A program made the position numbers and the translations under genes. This document shows positions 17,309-27,081 of a DNA stretch of 64,000 bases, one piece after another. Below the pieces are notes generated by a model that saw only the letters and a list, made by a program, of their open reading frames with translations, was not told where the DNA came from and made no database searches. Positions within the stretch are counted from its first letter, which is position 1, and each line of letters starts with the position of its first letter. Source of the DNA: Flavobacteriia bacterium (GTDB taxonomy: Bacteria; Bacteroidota; Bacteroidia; Flavobacteriales_D; Crocinitomicaceae); contig CANFUT010000004.1 in NCBI GenBank assembly GCA_947450325.1, forward strand, positions 62,001 through 126,000, given 5' to 3'.

Positions 17309-18555
17309 TATCTTAATTTCAGCGTTACAATCGTGATTACAGCTAGTAAAATGGAAACAATCCAGAAGCGCGCAACAATTTTAGCTTCGTGGATTCCTTT
17401 TTTCTGATAGTGGTGATGCAGTGGCGCCATGAGGAAAATTCTTCTTCCTTCTCCGAAGCGTTTTTTAGTCAATTTGAAATAACCAACTTGTAAAATCACA
17501 GATAAATTTTCAACCAAGAATACACCGCAAAGCACAGGAATCAAAAGTTCTTTTCTTACTGAAATTGCGAAAACTGCAATGATTCCTCCCAAAGCTAAAC
17601 TTCCTGTGTCGCCCATAAAAACTTGTGCAGGGTAGGAGTTGTACCACAAAAATCCGATACAAGCACCAACGAATGCGGAGATGAAAATCACGAGTTCTTC
17701 TGCATGAGGAATGTACATCACATCCAAATAATCAGCGAAACGAATGTTTGAACTTACATAAGCGAAAATCGCCAATGCAATTCCAATGAAAGCGGAAGTT
17801 CCTGTTGCCAATCCGTCCAATCCATCGGTCATATTAGCACCGTTTGAAACAGCAATCACAATGAAAATAACAATCGGAATGAAAAGCATCCAACCGTAAG
17901 ACTTGTGTGTATCGCCAATCAACCAATTGTAGTTGAATTCATTTCCTTTCACAAATGGAACAGTGGTTGTCATGTCGCGCGTTTCGATCCACATAAAATT
18001 GGAATCTTTTGAAAACTCAGAATGTTTGTGTGTTACAACCGTTTCGTCTTGTGTCAATTTGTGTGTTACAGGCACTTTTTTGTGTACACGTACGTCGTTG
18101 TTGAAATACAAAATGCATCCGACGATTAACCCTACACCAATTTGACCAACGATTTTAAATCTTCCTTTTAAACCTTCTTTGTTTTTCTTGAAAACTTTGA
18201 TGTAATCATCTAAAAACCCGATCAATCCTAACCAAACCGTTGCCAACAACATCGTGATTACATACACATTGTGCAATTTTGCAAACAAAAGTGTTGGAAT
18301 GAAAATAGCACTCAAGATGATTATTCCACCCATGGTTGGCGTTCCAGATTTTTCGATTTGACCAGCCAAGCCAAGGTCTCTGACAGTTTCCCCAATTTGT
18401 TGGCGTCTCAAAAGATTGATCAATCTCTTTCCAAAAACGATTGAAACTATCAAAGATGTAATCAAAGCCAATGCAGCTCTAAACGAAATAAATTGAAATA
18501 ATCCCGCTCCAGGAAAATCAATTGAATCTAAATAATTAAATAAATAATACAACAT
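17308..18555 (-). CDS. mraY: Phospho-MurNAc-pentapeptide transferase (MraY)
   Basis: A 415-residue, roughly ten-helix membrane enzyme that makes lipid I from UDP-MurNAc-pentapeptide and undecaprenyl phosphate. Catalytic blocks are visible: [12 protein letters not shown] near 114, [15 protein letters not shown] near 244, [12 protein letters not shown] near 324 and [11 protein letters not shown] near 380. It is longer than the about 360 residues of E. coli MraY because of an inserted polar loop of roughly 55 residues (about 158-215, rich in His, Thr and Lys). I believe such a loop is typical of Bacteroidetes. It lies 41 bases after murE. Confidence 0.96.
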   Translation of the reverse strand: MLYYLFNYLDSIDFPGAGLFQFISFRAALALITSLIVSIVFGKRLINLLRRQQIGETVRDLGLAGQIEKSGTPTMGGIIILSAIFIPTLLFAKLHNVYVITMLLATVWLGLIGFLDDYIKVFKKNKEGLKGRFKIVGQIGVGLIVGCILYFNNDVRVHKKVPVTHKLTQDETVVTHKHSEFSKDSNFMWIETRDMTTTVPFVKGNEFNYNWLIGDTHKSYGWMLFIPIVIFIVIAVSNGANMTDGLDGLATGTSAFIGIALAIFAYVSSNIRFADYLDVMYIPHAEELVIFISAFVGACIGFLWYNSYPAQVFMGDTGSLALGGIIAVFAISVRKELLIPVLCGVFLVENLSVILQVGYFKLTKKRFGEGRRIFLMAPLHHHYQKKGIHEAKIVARFWIVSILLAVITIVTLKLR

Positions 18556-18596
18556 ATTCTATCTTTTACTAATGCTTACTTTCTATCTTGTAATTC

Positions 18597-20063
18597 CTAT
18601 TTCCCCAACTTTTCAAAAAGTTCCTTCACCGTTTTCATATCGTCGAAATCATGTTTTATACCTTTGATTTCTTGGTATTTCTCATGTCCTTTTCCAGCGA
18701 TTAGAATAATATCTCCTGGTTCTGCCATGGCACATGCTGTTTTGATTGCTTGCGCTCGGTCTTGGATGCTCAATGTTTTTTTGAAATATTGACCTTCAAC
18801 GCCTGCCATCATTTCTTCGATGATAATTTCTGGTTCTTCCGAACGTGGATTGTCAGAAGTGATGATTACTTTGTCGCTCAATTCACAAGCGATTTTGGCC
18901 ATCACAGGACGTTTTGCTTTGTCGCGATCACCACCACAACCTACTACTGTGAAAACAGTTTCGTTTTTCGTGCGGATATTGGCAATCGTTTTCAACACAT
19001 TTTCCAATGCGTCTGGCGTGTGCGCGTAATCAACAATAGCAGTGATTCCGCCGTTGCTTCTGATATATTCAAATCGGCCTTCAACAGATTCGAGGTTACT
19101 CAAAATCGTCAAAACTTCAATTTTGTCTTGTTCCAATAGTTGACTGATTGCATAAACTGTCAATAAATTATATGCATTGAAATCACCAATCAATCTTGAC
19201 CAAAGTTCAGTTCCAGCCATGTTAACGACCAATCCAGAAAATTGATTTTCGATTACTTTCGCTTTGAAATCTGCTGGTGTTTTCAGTGCGTAAGTATATT
19301 TTTTGGCTTTCGTGTTTTGCAACATCACCATGCCGTTTTTGTCGTCGACATTCGTCAGTGCAAAAGCACTTGTTGGCAACATATCGAAAAATCCTTTTTT
19401 GGCTTCGATGTATGCTTTGAAAGTTCCGTGATAATCTAAGTGATCGTGCGAAATGTTTGTGAACGCAGCGCCTGCAAATTCAAGTCCTGCAATTCTGTGT
19501 TGAGAAACTGAGTGTGAACTCACCTCCATGAAACAATATTCACAGCCTTCATATACCATTTTCGCCAACAATTCATTCAGCGCAACAGGATTTGGCGTGG
19601 TGTGCGTGGATGGAATTTCCTCATTTCCAATTTTATTCACAACCGTAGAAAGCAAGCCAGATTTATGACCCAATTCCATGAAAAGTTTGTGAAGTAATGT
19701 TGTTGTCGTTGTTTTTCCGTTTGTACCAGTAATTCCGACCAATTTTAATTGTTGACTTGGGTTGTCGAAAAAGTTTGCCGACATAATTCCCAATGCTTTC
19801 GCAGTGTCGTTCACAATAATCAAATTGATGTTTTCAGCTACTTCAACTGCTTTTTGTGCGATGATTGTGGTGCAACCTTGCTCAATTACTTTAGGGATGA
19901 AATTGTGTGCATCGACTGTTGTTCCTTCGATTGCAACAAAAACAACACCTGGTTTTGCCAATCTTGAATCGAAAACTACGGCATCAACAGCAGTGTCCAT
20001 GTTTCCTTTCACAGAAACGATAGAAACGCCATATAATATGTCTTTTATAATTTTTGTCATCAT
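18597..20063 (-). CDS. murE: UDP-MurNAc-L-Ala-D-Glu--meso-diaminopimelate ligase
   Basis: A 488-residue Mur ligase adding the third amino acid. The ATP loop GITGTNGKTTTTTLL is near residues 110-124, NISHDHLDYHGT near 209-220, and DYAHTPDALENVLKT near 343. The specificity motif SDNPRSEEP near 402-410 is the DNPR form associated with meso-diaminopimelate rather than lysine, so the wall is probably of the A1-gamma type. The final GKGHEKYQEI segment is also canonical. It overlaps ftsI by four bases. Confidence 0.96.
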   Translation of the reverse strand: MMTKIIKDILYGVSIVSVKGNMDTAVDAVVFDSRLAKPGVVFVAIEGTTVDAHNFIPKVIEQGCTTIIAQKAVEVAENINLIIVNDTAKALGIMSANFFDNPSQQLKLVGITGTNGKTTTTTLLHKLFMELGHKSGLLSTVVNKIGNEEIPSTHTTPNPVALNELLAKMVYEGCEYCFMEVSSHSVSQHRIAGLEFAGAAFTNISHDHLDYHGTFKAYIEAKKGFFDMLPTSAFALTNVDDKNGMVMLQNTKAKKYTYALKTPADFKAKVIENQFSGLVVNMAGTELWSRLIGDFNAYNLLTVYAISQLLEQDKIEVLTILSNLESVEGRFEYIRSNGGITAIVDYAHTPDALENVLKTIANIRTKNETVFTVVGCGGDRDKAKRPVMAKIACELSDKVIITSDNPRSEEPEIIIEEMMAGVEGQYFKKTLSIQDRAQAIKTACAMAEPGDIILIAGKGHEKYQEIKGIKHDFDDMKTVKELFEKLGK

Positions 20064-22168
20064 TCTAAAATTAATTCTACCAAACCACCTTTGTAAGCTT
20101 CTGATCCTGGAGGAACGGTTTGTTTTGTTACTGAGCCAACACCTCGAATGACCACGTGCATTCCTGTTTTTTCGATCAAGTAAACTGCATCTTTCGCTGA
20201 CATTCCGACAACATTTGGAATGGTGTTTTTACCAACAACTCTTTGGAAAAATTCGATTTTGTTGCCTTGTGCTTTGGTAATTACCCATTCGTTGTGCTCA
20301 TTCTGCGTGTATGGAATATTCAATTTTTTCAAAATGATTTTTAAATCGTAGAAATTGCCATTTTTAGAAACAGGTGCTTTGTAAATTCTTTGGTTCGCTT
20401 CGTTGATTGCGCGGTGATATTTCAAACTGGTTGCATATACTTTGTTGGCAATTGCTGAGAAAACTTTCCCAGAAACCGTTGAACCGTAAATATTATTTCC
20501 AACTGCATTTACTGAAACAATACAAGAATATATTGGATTTTTTACTGGAAAATAACCAACGAAAGAAGCCAAATATCTTTCTTCACCTTCTTTGCCGTAA
20601 CCTTTGCCATTTTCGTTCAAGATTCTAGCAGTTCCTGTTTTACCTGCAATCTTGAAATAAGAAGAAGTCAAATTTCGACCTGTTCCTTCTGTCATTACGC
20701 CTTCCAAACAGTCTTTTAAAATTCTCAATGTTTGATCACTACAAACCTTGTCCTTAATCACAATTGGATTGAATTGTTTTACAACTTCTGTTCCTCGTCG
20801 AATTTCTTTCACGAATTGCGGCTTTACCAGTTTTCCATTGTTCGCCACTGCATTGTAAAAAGCGAGTGTTTGCATTGGTGTTTGTTGAAATTCGTATCCA
20901 ACCGCCATCCATGCAATTGAGCCTGCCCACCAGTTTTTTGAACCCGGTTCGTAAAGTGTAGGTTTTGCTTCACCTTCGATATCCAATCCCAATGGTTGGT
21001 CAATTCCAAACGACTTCAAACGGTCGATGAATGCTTGCGGCTCATTTCTGTAAGCTTTCGAAATCACTTTCGAAATCACATTTGAAGATTTTTCAAAGGC
21101 TTGTTTGATTGTGATTCTTCCATAATTTGCACCATGCGCCTCGTTCAATGTTTTTCCGTAATACATGTATTTAGGTTGCGCTAAAACTGTATCAGTGATT
21201 TTGATCAAACCATCTTCCAAAGCGGCCATCAAGGAAACCAATTTGAAAGTTGACCCTGGAACTTCTTTTGTTCCAATCGCATGGTTGTACAATTCGTAAT
21301 ATTCGCCATCACCAGCTTTAGTGAGGTTCACAATGGCTTTGACAAATCCAGTTTTCACATCCATTACAATGACAGAACCACTGGTTGCATTGTTGGTTTT
21401 CATTTGTCGCTGCAACTCTGTGTGCGCCACTTCTTGAATTTCTTTGTCGATCGAAGTGATTACGTCTGCACCTTCAACAGCATCTTTTACAATTTGGCCG
21501 GTTTTTTTCCAACCTGTTGAAATTCTTTGTTCAACTTCTTCGCCAGCTTCGCCTTCTAAGTAGTTGTGAAATGCTCCTTCAATTCCTACACGATATTCTT
21601 TGCTGTTTGCAGTTGCAGGTTGGTAATAACCCAATGTTCTGCGCAAAATCTCTCCGTGTGGTCGTTTTCTGATAATCGTTTCGTCGTTGTCGATGATTCC
21701 ACCTTTGTATCGACCTAAATTGAAAAGCGGCAATTCGTTGATTAATCTTCTTTCAGCGTTGGTAACTTTCTTCTTGATTAATAAATAGCGCGTTTTAATC
21801 GTTCTTCCACGTCTGATATGAGCTTCAAATTCTCTTGCACTCATATCTGGAAAAAGTTTAGACAAACCGATGCTTAAATCTGTTACGTATTTGTCAAAAT
21901 TCTCTTGACTTGGAACCATTGGATCCATGTAAATGTCAAACTTGGAGACAGATGTCACCAATGGAGTTCTGTTGGCGTCCAAAATTTCGCCCAATCTTGG
22001 CGATCTTTTAACAATGCGGGTAGGAATTTTTTCGACTGGCGTTTCAAAGACGTTTGTAACACCTTCGGATTGAATCGAAATGGTTTTGAAAATAACGACA
22101 ATCATCGCTACAACAAACCCGAAATAAACCAGGTAAGCCTTCCACAATATGTCTTTTTTTTCATTCAT
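20060..22168 (-). CDS. ftsI: Septal transpeptidase FtsI / penicillin-binding protein with PASTA domain
   Basis: A 702-residue class B penicillin-binding protein that cross-links septal peptidoglycan with FtsW. One N-terminal transmembrane helix (residues 8-28) is followed by a pedestal dimerisation domain. The transpeptidase domain has the serine nucleophile motif GSTFKL near 303-308, KSSN near 359-362 and KTGTA near 509-513. The C-terminal 60 residues form a PASTA domain (NVVGMSAKDAVYLIEKTG). It lies four bases after ftsL and overlaps murE by four. Confidence 0.95.
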   Translation of the reverse strand: MNEKKDILWKAYLVYFGFVVAMIVVIFKTISIQSEGVTNVFETPVEKIPTRIVKRSPRLGEILDANRTPLVTSVSKFDIYMDPMVPSQENFDKYVTDLSIGLSKLFPDMSAREFEAHIRRGRTIKTRYLLIKKKVTNAERRLINELPLFNLGRYKGGIIDNDETIIRKRPHGEILRRTLGYYQPATANSKEYRVGIEGAFHNYLEGEAGEEVEQRISTGWKKTGQIVKDAVEGADVITSIDKEIQEVAHTELQRQMKTNNATSGSVIVMDVKTGFVKAIVNLTKAGDGEYYELYNHAIGTKEVPGSTFKLVSLMAALEDGLIKITDTVLAQPKYMYYGKTLNEAHGANYGRITIKQAFEKSSNVISKVISKAYRNEPQAFIDRLKSFGIDQPLGLDIEGEAKPTLYEPGSKNWWAGSIAWMAVGYEFQQTPMQTLAFYNAVANNGKLVKPQFVKEIRRGTEVVKQFNPIVIKDKVCSDQTLRILKDCLEGVMTEGTGRNLTSSYFKIAGKTGTARILNENGKGYGKEGEERYLASFVGYFPVKNPIYSCIVSVNAVGNNIYGSTVSGKVFSAIANKVYATSLKYHRAINEANQRIYKAPVSKNGNFYDLKIILKKLNIPYTQNEHNEWVITKAQGNKIEFFQRVVGKNTIPNVVGMSAKDAVYLIEKTGMHVVIRGVGSVTKQTVPPGSEAYKGGLVELILE

Positions 22169-22172
22169 TTGA

Positions 22173-22574
22173 TTAATCCTCTTTTTTAACTCTTATTACT
22201 TTCGCTGGATTCGTTGTTTCTTTCAATCCTCTCGGACCAAGTTTGTCAACCAATTCGCTTCGTTTTGTTTCTTCTTCTAATTTTGCTTTTGCTTCAACAT
22301 ATTCTGCTGATGAAGCATCTAATTTCTTTTGTGCGGTATCAATATCTTTCGTCAATTGTTTACCGTAATATCCTTTCGCAACCAGCATGATCATCATGAA
22401 AACCAAGAAGAAAACAAAAGCCAAATTGTTGAGAACAAAATCTTTCGCTAAAAACTCACCGTTCAAAATTTGAACAAACGCATTTGGTTTGGCGCGTTTT
22501 TCTGCTTTTTTAGCTTGCTTTGATTTTATTTTTTCTTTCTCAGCAGCTTCGTCTTTGTCAATGAATTCATTCAT
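22173..22574 (-). CDS. ftsL: FtsL-like cell division protein
   Basis: A 133-residue bitopic protein with a basic cytoplasmic N-terminus of about 45 residues, one membrane helix (NNLAFVFFLVFMMIMLVAKG, about 48-67) and a periplasmic coiled coil (about 70-110). This is the usual FtsL architecture, and it sits exactly where ftsL is found, between rsmH and ftsI. Sequence identity to proteobacterial FtsL is not expected. The N-terminal cytoplasmic part is longer than in E. coli, as I recall for Bacteroidetes. It overlaps rsmH by eight bases. Confidence 0.88.
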   Translation of the reverse strand: MNEFIDKDEAAEKEKIKSKQAKKAEKRAKPNAFVQILNGEFLAKDFVLNNLAFVFFLVFMMIMLVAKGYYGKQLTKDIDTAQKKLDASSAEYVEAKAKLEEETKRSELVDKLGPRGLKETTNPAKVIRVKKED

Positions 22575-23487
22575 GATTGCGTTCTGCTATTCTTAGTTTT
22601 GCACTTCTTGCCCTGGAATTCAAAGCAATTTCTTCTTCTGTTGGCACGATTGGCTTTCTGGTGATTTCTGTCAATGGTTTCAATACATTTCCAAAGAAAT
22701 CTTTCTCAATCGAACCGTCTAAATGACCTCTTTTCATGAAGTTTTTCACCAATCGGTCTTCCAAAGAATGATACGACATCACCACCAATCTTCCGCCAGG
22801 CACAAGCACGTCTGGACATTGAATCAGAAATTTTTCCAATACGTCCATTTCATTGTTCACTTCAATTCTCAATGCTTGAAAAACTTGTGCGAAAAATTTG
22901 TGGTCTTTGAATTTGGGTGCGATTGGAAACAAAACATCCATCAATTCGCCAGTTGTTTGAATGGGCGCTTTTTGTCTTCCTCTGCAAATGGTACCAGCAA
23001 TTTTTCCAGGAGAAGTCAATTCACCGTATTTTCTTAAGATTTTGATGAGGTCATCTTCTTCGTATTCGTTCACCACGTTGAAAGCAGAAAATTCACCTTT
23101 CTGATTCATGCGCATATCCAATGGATCGTTGGTGCGAATAGAAAAACCGCGATTCCCAGCATCAAATTGATGAGAAGAAACGCCTAAATCAGCCAAGATT
23201 CCGTCCACTTTGTCGATTTTCATCATGCGCAAGTGATTCTTCAAAAAAGAAAAATTGGCGGCAATAAAATGAAAATTGGGCGCTTCCCACGCATTGGCTA
23301 ACGCGGCTGGATCTTGGTCAAAAACAATCAGTTTTCCTGCTGGAGAAAGTTGTTTGAAAATTTCGCGTGAATGTCCTCCGCCACCGAAAGTGACGTCAAT
23401 ATATGTTCCGTCGGGACGAATATTTAATCCATCCAAACAAGGCTGCAACATTACAGGAACGTGGTATGTTTCTTCGTTATTCGTCAT
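22567..23487 (-). CDS. rsmH: 16S rRNA (cytosine(1402)-N(4))-methyltransferase
   Basis: A 306-residue SAM-dependent methyltransferase (old name MraW) that modifies C1402 of 16S rRNA in the decoding site. It starts with YHVPVMLQPCLDGL and has the SAM loop DVTFGGGGHSREI near residues 33-45. It also has GILADLGVSSHQFD near 101-114, RGFSIRTNDPLDMRM, and YHSLEDRLVKNF near 242. These are strong family marks and the length is typical. It overlaps both mraZ (11 bases) and ftsL (8 bases). Confidence 0.97.
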   Translation of the reverse strand: MTNNEETYHVPVMLQPCLDGLNIRPDGTYIDVTFGGGGHSREIFKQLSPAGKLIVFDQDPAALANAWEAPNFHFIAANFSFLKNHLRMMKIDKVDGILADLGVSSHQFDAGNRGFSIRTNDPLDMRMNQKGEFSAFNVVNEYEEDDLIKILRKYGELTSPGKIAGTICRGRQKAPIQTTGELMDVLFPIAPKFKDHKFFAQVFQALRIEVNNEMDVLEKFLIQCPDVLVPGGRLVVMSYHSLEDRLVKNFMKRGHLDGSIEKDFFGNVLKPLTEITRKPIVPTEEEIALNSRARSAKLRIAERNHE

Positions 23488-23935
23488 TTCCTAAATCACC
23501 CATTACTTCATCCGCCAAATCAGCGAAGTCCGTCATGTTTCCTTCGATCAATTCGAAGTATTTGGTCTTATCCCAAATTTCAATGCGGTCATTGTAGGCG
23601 ATGAGCATCACGTCTTTGTTCAATCCAACGCGTTCCATGTGTGTCACAGGAATTAATATTCTGCCAGCGCTGTCAAGTGCCAATGCTTTTGCTCCTTGGT
23701 GGAACAAACGGTAGAACATTCTGTTTTTGGGCTTGAACAAATTCATTTTAGACAATTTTTCACTCAATTTTTCCCATTCATTCATAGGATAAAGTGTCAA
23801 ACAGTCCTCAAAACCTTTGTTGAGCATGAAATTTTCTTGGGCAGCAGGAGAAAGCTGTTTCCTCAAACTTGATGGAAACAAGAAACGTCCTTTGACGTCT
23901 AACTTTACTTCATATTCTCCTACTAAACCTGCCAT
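23477..23935 (-). CDS. mraZ: Transcriptional regulator MraZ
   Basis: A 152-residue DNA-binding protein with two SpoVT-AbrB-like repeats. The first is GEYEVKLDVKGRFLFPSSLR (residues 5-24) and the second ALALDSAGRILIPVTHMERV (about 87-106). MraZ forms rings and represses its own dcw operon in species studied. I start at the ATG at 23935 (MAGLVGEYEVKLD), the standard N-terminus; the upstream GTG at 23974 would add 13 residues overlapping a putative operator. It is the first gene of the operon and is preceded by two GTGG repeat sites. Confidence 0.95.
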   Translation of the reverse strand: MAGLVGEYEVKLDVKGRFLFPSSLRKQLSPAAQENFMLNKGFEDCLTLYPMNEWEKLSEKLSKMNLFKPKNRMFYRLFHQGAKALALDSAGRILIPVTHMERVGLNKDVMLIAYNDRIEIWDKTKYFELIEGNMTDFADLADEVMGDLGNDE

Positions 23936-23970
23936 AACGGTAATAATGGGTAAAAATAAGGAGAAAACTT

Positions 23971-23987
23971 CCACTTTTTACCACCAA
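23971..23987 (-). promoter_or_regulatory. Putative MraZ operator, proximal copy
   Basis: On the minus strand the sequence is GTGGTAAAAAGTGG, that is two GTGG half-sites starting exactly ten bases apart, so on the same face of the helix. It lies 36 bases upstream of the mraZ ATG. Known MraZ sites are short G-rich direct repeats at about one-turn spacing, so the match in design is good. An identical 14-mer in opposite orientation lies 120 bases further upstream. Confidence 0.6.
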
Positions 23988-24090
23988 TGATTACTATGTT
24001 GATAACTTCTTACTGTATTTGGTTCAATAAGGTTACATGAATGTTTGAAAAAGTATTGATTTTATTGAATTTAATCTTGAAAATGTGCTT

Positions 24091-24110
24091 GTGGTAAAAA
24101 GTGGTAGAAA
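24091..24110 (+). promoter_or_regulatory. Putative MraZ operator, distal inverted copy
   Basis: GTGGTAAAAAGTGGTAGAAA is two ten-base units. Its first 14 bases equal the proximal site but on the plus strand. It sits 156 bases upstream of mraZ, between the terminator of the neighbouring gene and the operon start. It could serve looping or cooperative MraZ binding (inference). Confidence 0.5.
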
Positions 24111-24185
24111 ATGTTTTGATGTGGATAATTTTTGGATTGTTGATTTCTTTTGATTGGATATTTTTCAAAAAAAAGGACAAAAAAA

Positions 24186-24213
24186 ATCCTGACTACTTTT
24201 CTGTAATCAGGAT
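24186..24213 (-). terminator. Intrinsic terminator after the S74/T9SS cargo gene
   Basis: An 11-base stem (24186-24196 with 24203-24213) with one mismatch that becomes G-U on the minus strand, followed on that strand by a run of Us from the A-run at 24177-24185. It starts 23 bases after the stop of the 944-residue gene and isolates it from the dcw operon. Confidence 0.8.
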
Positions 24214-24235
24214 AAAAAAAGAAAGGTAAGAAAAC

Positions 24236-27070
24236 TTATTCCTTCACCATTTTCTTAGTTGAAACGATTTGTCCATCAGCTACTAAAGTGTATGTATAAG
24301 TTCCAGAAGATAGATCTTCTCCGAAAACATTCAATTGCCCTGCACCGCGTTCGTTTATATCTACAACTTTAATCAATTTGCCTTGAAGATCATAAAAATG
24401 AATTTGGGCTTTCCCAACTGTTGCTGGAATTGAGTAAGTAATAATTGTTGATTCAGCAAAAGGATTTGGTACATTTTGATCTAAAATAATTGTGTTTTTA
24501 TCAGACAGATTAACATTGATTGCTGTTCTAATTTGTTCTTGAACCATTTCAGGTGTTTGCTGAATGGAAGAATTGCTCAATTGACATAAAAACGGTAAAA
24601 TACCACTCAAGCAGTTTTCTAATTGAGTAAGACGATTATTTAAGTCACCAACTACCGTATTTAAGCTGTCAATTTTTTCATCTTGTGCATCTATTTTTTC
24701 ATCTTGCTCTTTAACCGCTGAAATTAAAATTGGAATAAATGCATTGTAATTTAAGCTTTTGTAAGTTATTTCTTGCGTTAGCATATTTCCTAGTGAGTCA
24801 TATCTTGCTGGTTTTGTTATTTCAGAAACCAAAGAAGGTAAAACTTGTTCTACATCTTGCGCAATCATTCCGTATTGCAATGTTCCAGGAAAATTAATTC
24901 CATAGTTGTTATTTGTGTCTAAATAATAAGTTTTAGGCGAGATTTCTTCTAAGATTTCAAGTCCATTGGAAAAATTATTAACGTCATTTTTGAATTGTTG
25001 GTCAGAAGCAATCAAATAGCCAGAACCTGAAGTAGCTCCTCCATTTACGTATACATCTCCTTCAAAATAACCTGCATAATTGACGTAAGTTCCTCCGCTT
25101 GCTTGTCCATAAACACCTACTGAATATGCTCCTCCTGCTCCAATTCCTGCTACTCCTACAGATTGTCTTGCGCTACTTGCATAAAATAATCCACCTAAAT
25201 TTAGGCTTCCATCTAACATGTTGTATCCATTTGCTTCGCCATATACTCCTGCAAAAAGTGTTTTGAAGGTGTTAGAGGTATCTGTATTTAGAAAATGACC
25301 AGCAAATGTTTGGGTGCCCGGTAAAGAAATTATCGAAGGATGTGTTTGTAAGGAACTAATTTTCCCTGGTAGGATATCACCACACGCATACCCAACTCCG
25401 AAATGATTTACACCAAGGCTATCATTTTTTGTAAAATAGAAATTATGATTATTCAAATCTTCTTTTGTATCTGAAAATAATTTTCCATTTACTGTGTCGC
25501 CGCATGGAACTCCAAACTGGCCTGGTACTGAACTCGCCCAACGCAATACTCCCATTGAATCAACCATCACAATTTTATTTACAGTAGAATCAGCAAAATA
25601 GAGTGAATCTGGTAAAAATCTGAAACGACCATTTCCAACAACATCTAATTTATGTGTCGGTTCTTCATTTACTCCAAGTACCGTGAAGTCTCCAATTCCA
25701 ACACGACCATAATTTGTCACAGTGTCTAAATAGGTGAATGTGGTGTCTCTAAATGGTACGATGCGCATAGTTTCTAAACCGCTGTTAGATTGTGAGACAG
25801 GATCTCCTTGCCCAGGAGGAAATGCTGTGGTTGTAGAGGTGAAAATAAAACGAAGTTTATCTGGTCCGTTTGGTGTAATTCCTGCAACTTGATTATCTCC
25901 CCAATTGATTATTGCGTCAGCTCTGTCTGGACCTTCTCTTTTCAGCCCAACATACATGTTATCAGTTCCATCTGATATAAAAGTACCTATGTCCATCCAT
26001 TTTCGCCATCCATCTGTACTAGGTCCCGATGCATTTGCACCTGTGTTGTAACCAAGATGAAGTAAACTTAATGGTTTTGTGATTGGATTGGAACCGTTGT
26101 GACTAATCGCTATCCTTGTTATATTTGTTGGGTTAGTTATTCCGCCGTAAGTAAGACCTTGAGTATTTACAAGCGCACCAACTGAAGTAACTCTTAATCT
26201 CTCGCCTTGTGCCACACCGCCGGCGGTATTATCCCAATCTGTTTGCACTATAAACGGAGTATTTTCTTGCCATTGCAAAAAGGCAGTTTGCCTTGGTGCG
26301 CCATTCGAGATAATTGGCTGAATACCGAACTTCAAACCATCAAGTGCTGTATTTCCAGTTCCTTGTACAAGCGGAGAATTGGTGCTTGATATTTGTAAAT
26401 AATTTGGCAATGCACTCTCTGCATTCATGTGCAAGCGATTGCGCGGTGTAAATTGCGGGCCAATGGCGACATGACCTGAAAGCGTACCAACATGATTTAT
26501 AGGACCTGATGATTCCATACGCATAAATTCGTACCCTTCAAATGAACTCGCACTTAAAGGGTTGGCAATGTCTCCGTTTCCATTTAGCGAAGTTGCGGTG
26601 AATAAAAAGCGCAAGCGGTCTGTACCCATATCGTCACTCCAACTCACAATCGCATCACTTCTATTATTTCCCGGTTCTTGCTTCAAGCCAACATACATCG
26701 CGTCTGAATTTTCGCGCATGAATAGCCCCGTTTTCATCCAACTTCTCCATTGACCACCTGTAAATTGCGGTACATTATTTGGCCCCTCCAAGTGCAACAT
26801 TGACCATGGAGAATTATTGGTGAAATAGCCACTAGGTGCAATACCCAAATAACCGCTTGTGTTTTGATTTACAAAATTGATTAAGGTATTTTGATTGCCG
26901 TTTAAACGCATTCTATTAATGCCATTCGTTTTAGTGAAAAGAGGATTAGCAAAATTCGAAAAATCGTAACCAAGATATTTATTGTTTGCCCAAGTATTAT
27001 TATTGGTAGTACTTTGACTAAAAGCAAAGCTATACAATACAAGAAAATTAGCTAATAATATTTTTTTCAT
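24236..27070 (-). CDS. Large secreted protein with S74 intramolecular chaperone domain and T9SS type A sorting domain
   Basis: A 944-residue exported protein. It has a signal peptide (residues 1-18, ending SFAFSQ) and a long beta-rich region with two related blocks of about 65 residues, near 88-150 and 335-395 (SMLHLEGP and SLLHLGYN, then MYVGLK and DAIxxWxD). An S74/endosialidase-chaperone-type domain follows near 675-790 (SDQQFKNDVNN, YGMIAQDVEQVLP, NYNAFIPILISAVKEQ), then a coiled coil. The C-terminus is a type A T9SS sorting domain (NPFAESTIITYSIP to STKKMVKE). S74 domains trimerise fibres and often self-cleave. It is probably a surface fibre, directly downstream of a type B T9SS gene (11-base gap). 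Confidence 0.85.
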   Translation of the reverse strand: MKKILLANFLVLYSFAFSQSTTNNNTWANNKYLGYDFSNFANPLFTKTNGINRMRLNGNQNTLINFVNQNTSGYLGIAPSGYFTNNSPWSMLHLEGPNNVPQFTGGQWRSWMKTGLFMRENSDAMYVGLKQEPGNNRSDAIVSWSDDMGTDRLRFLFTATSLNGNGDIANPLSASSFEGYEFMRMESSGPINHVGTLSGHVAIGPQFTPRNRLHMNAESALPNYLQISSTNSPLVQGTGNTALDGLKFGIQPIISNGAPRQTAFLQWQENTPFIVQTDWDNTAGGVAQGERLRVTSVGALVNTQGLTYGGITNPTNITRIAISHNGSNPITKPLSLLHLGYNTGANASGPSTDGWRKWMDIGTFISDGTDNMYVGLKREGPDRADAIINWGDNQVAGITPNGPDKLRFIFTSTTTAFPPGQGDPVSQSNSGLETMRIVPFRDTTFTYLDTVTNYGRVGIGDFTVLGVNEEPTHKLDVVGNGRFRFLPDSLYFADSTVNKIVMVDSMGVLRWASSVPGQFGVPCGDTVNGKLFSDTKEDLNNHNFYFTKNDSLGVNHFGVGYACGDILPGKISSLQTHPSIISLPGTQTFAGHFLNTDTSNTFKTLFAGVYGEANGYNMLDGSLNLGGLFYASSARQSVGVAGIGAGGAYSVGVYGQASGGTYVNYAGYFEGDVYVNGGATSGSGYLIASDQQFKNDVNNFSNGLEILEEISPKTYYLDTNNNYGINFPGTLQYGMIAQDVEQVLPSLVSEITKPARYDSLGNMLTQEITYKSLNYNAFIPILISAVKEQDEKIDAQDEKIDSLNTVVGDLNNRLTQLENCLSGILPFLCQLSNSSIQQTPEMVQEQIRTAINVNLSDKNTIILDQNVPNPFAESTIITYSIPATVGKAQIHFYDLQGKLIKVVDINERGAGQLNVFGEDLSSGTYTYTLVADGQIVSTKKMVKE

Positions 27071-27081
27071 ATTTCATTTGA

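Noticed and set aside
23936-23974. Upstream GTG start of mraZ
   Set aside because: It would put the proximal operator inside the gene, and the ATG at 23935 gives the standard N-terminus.
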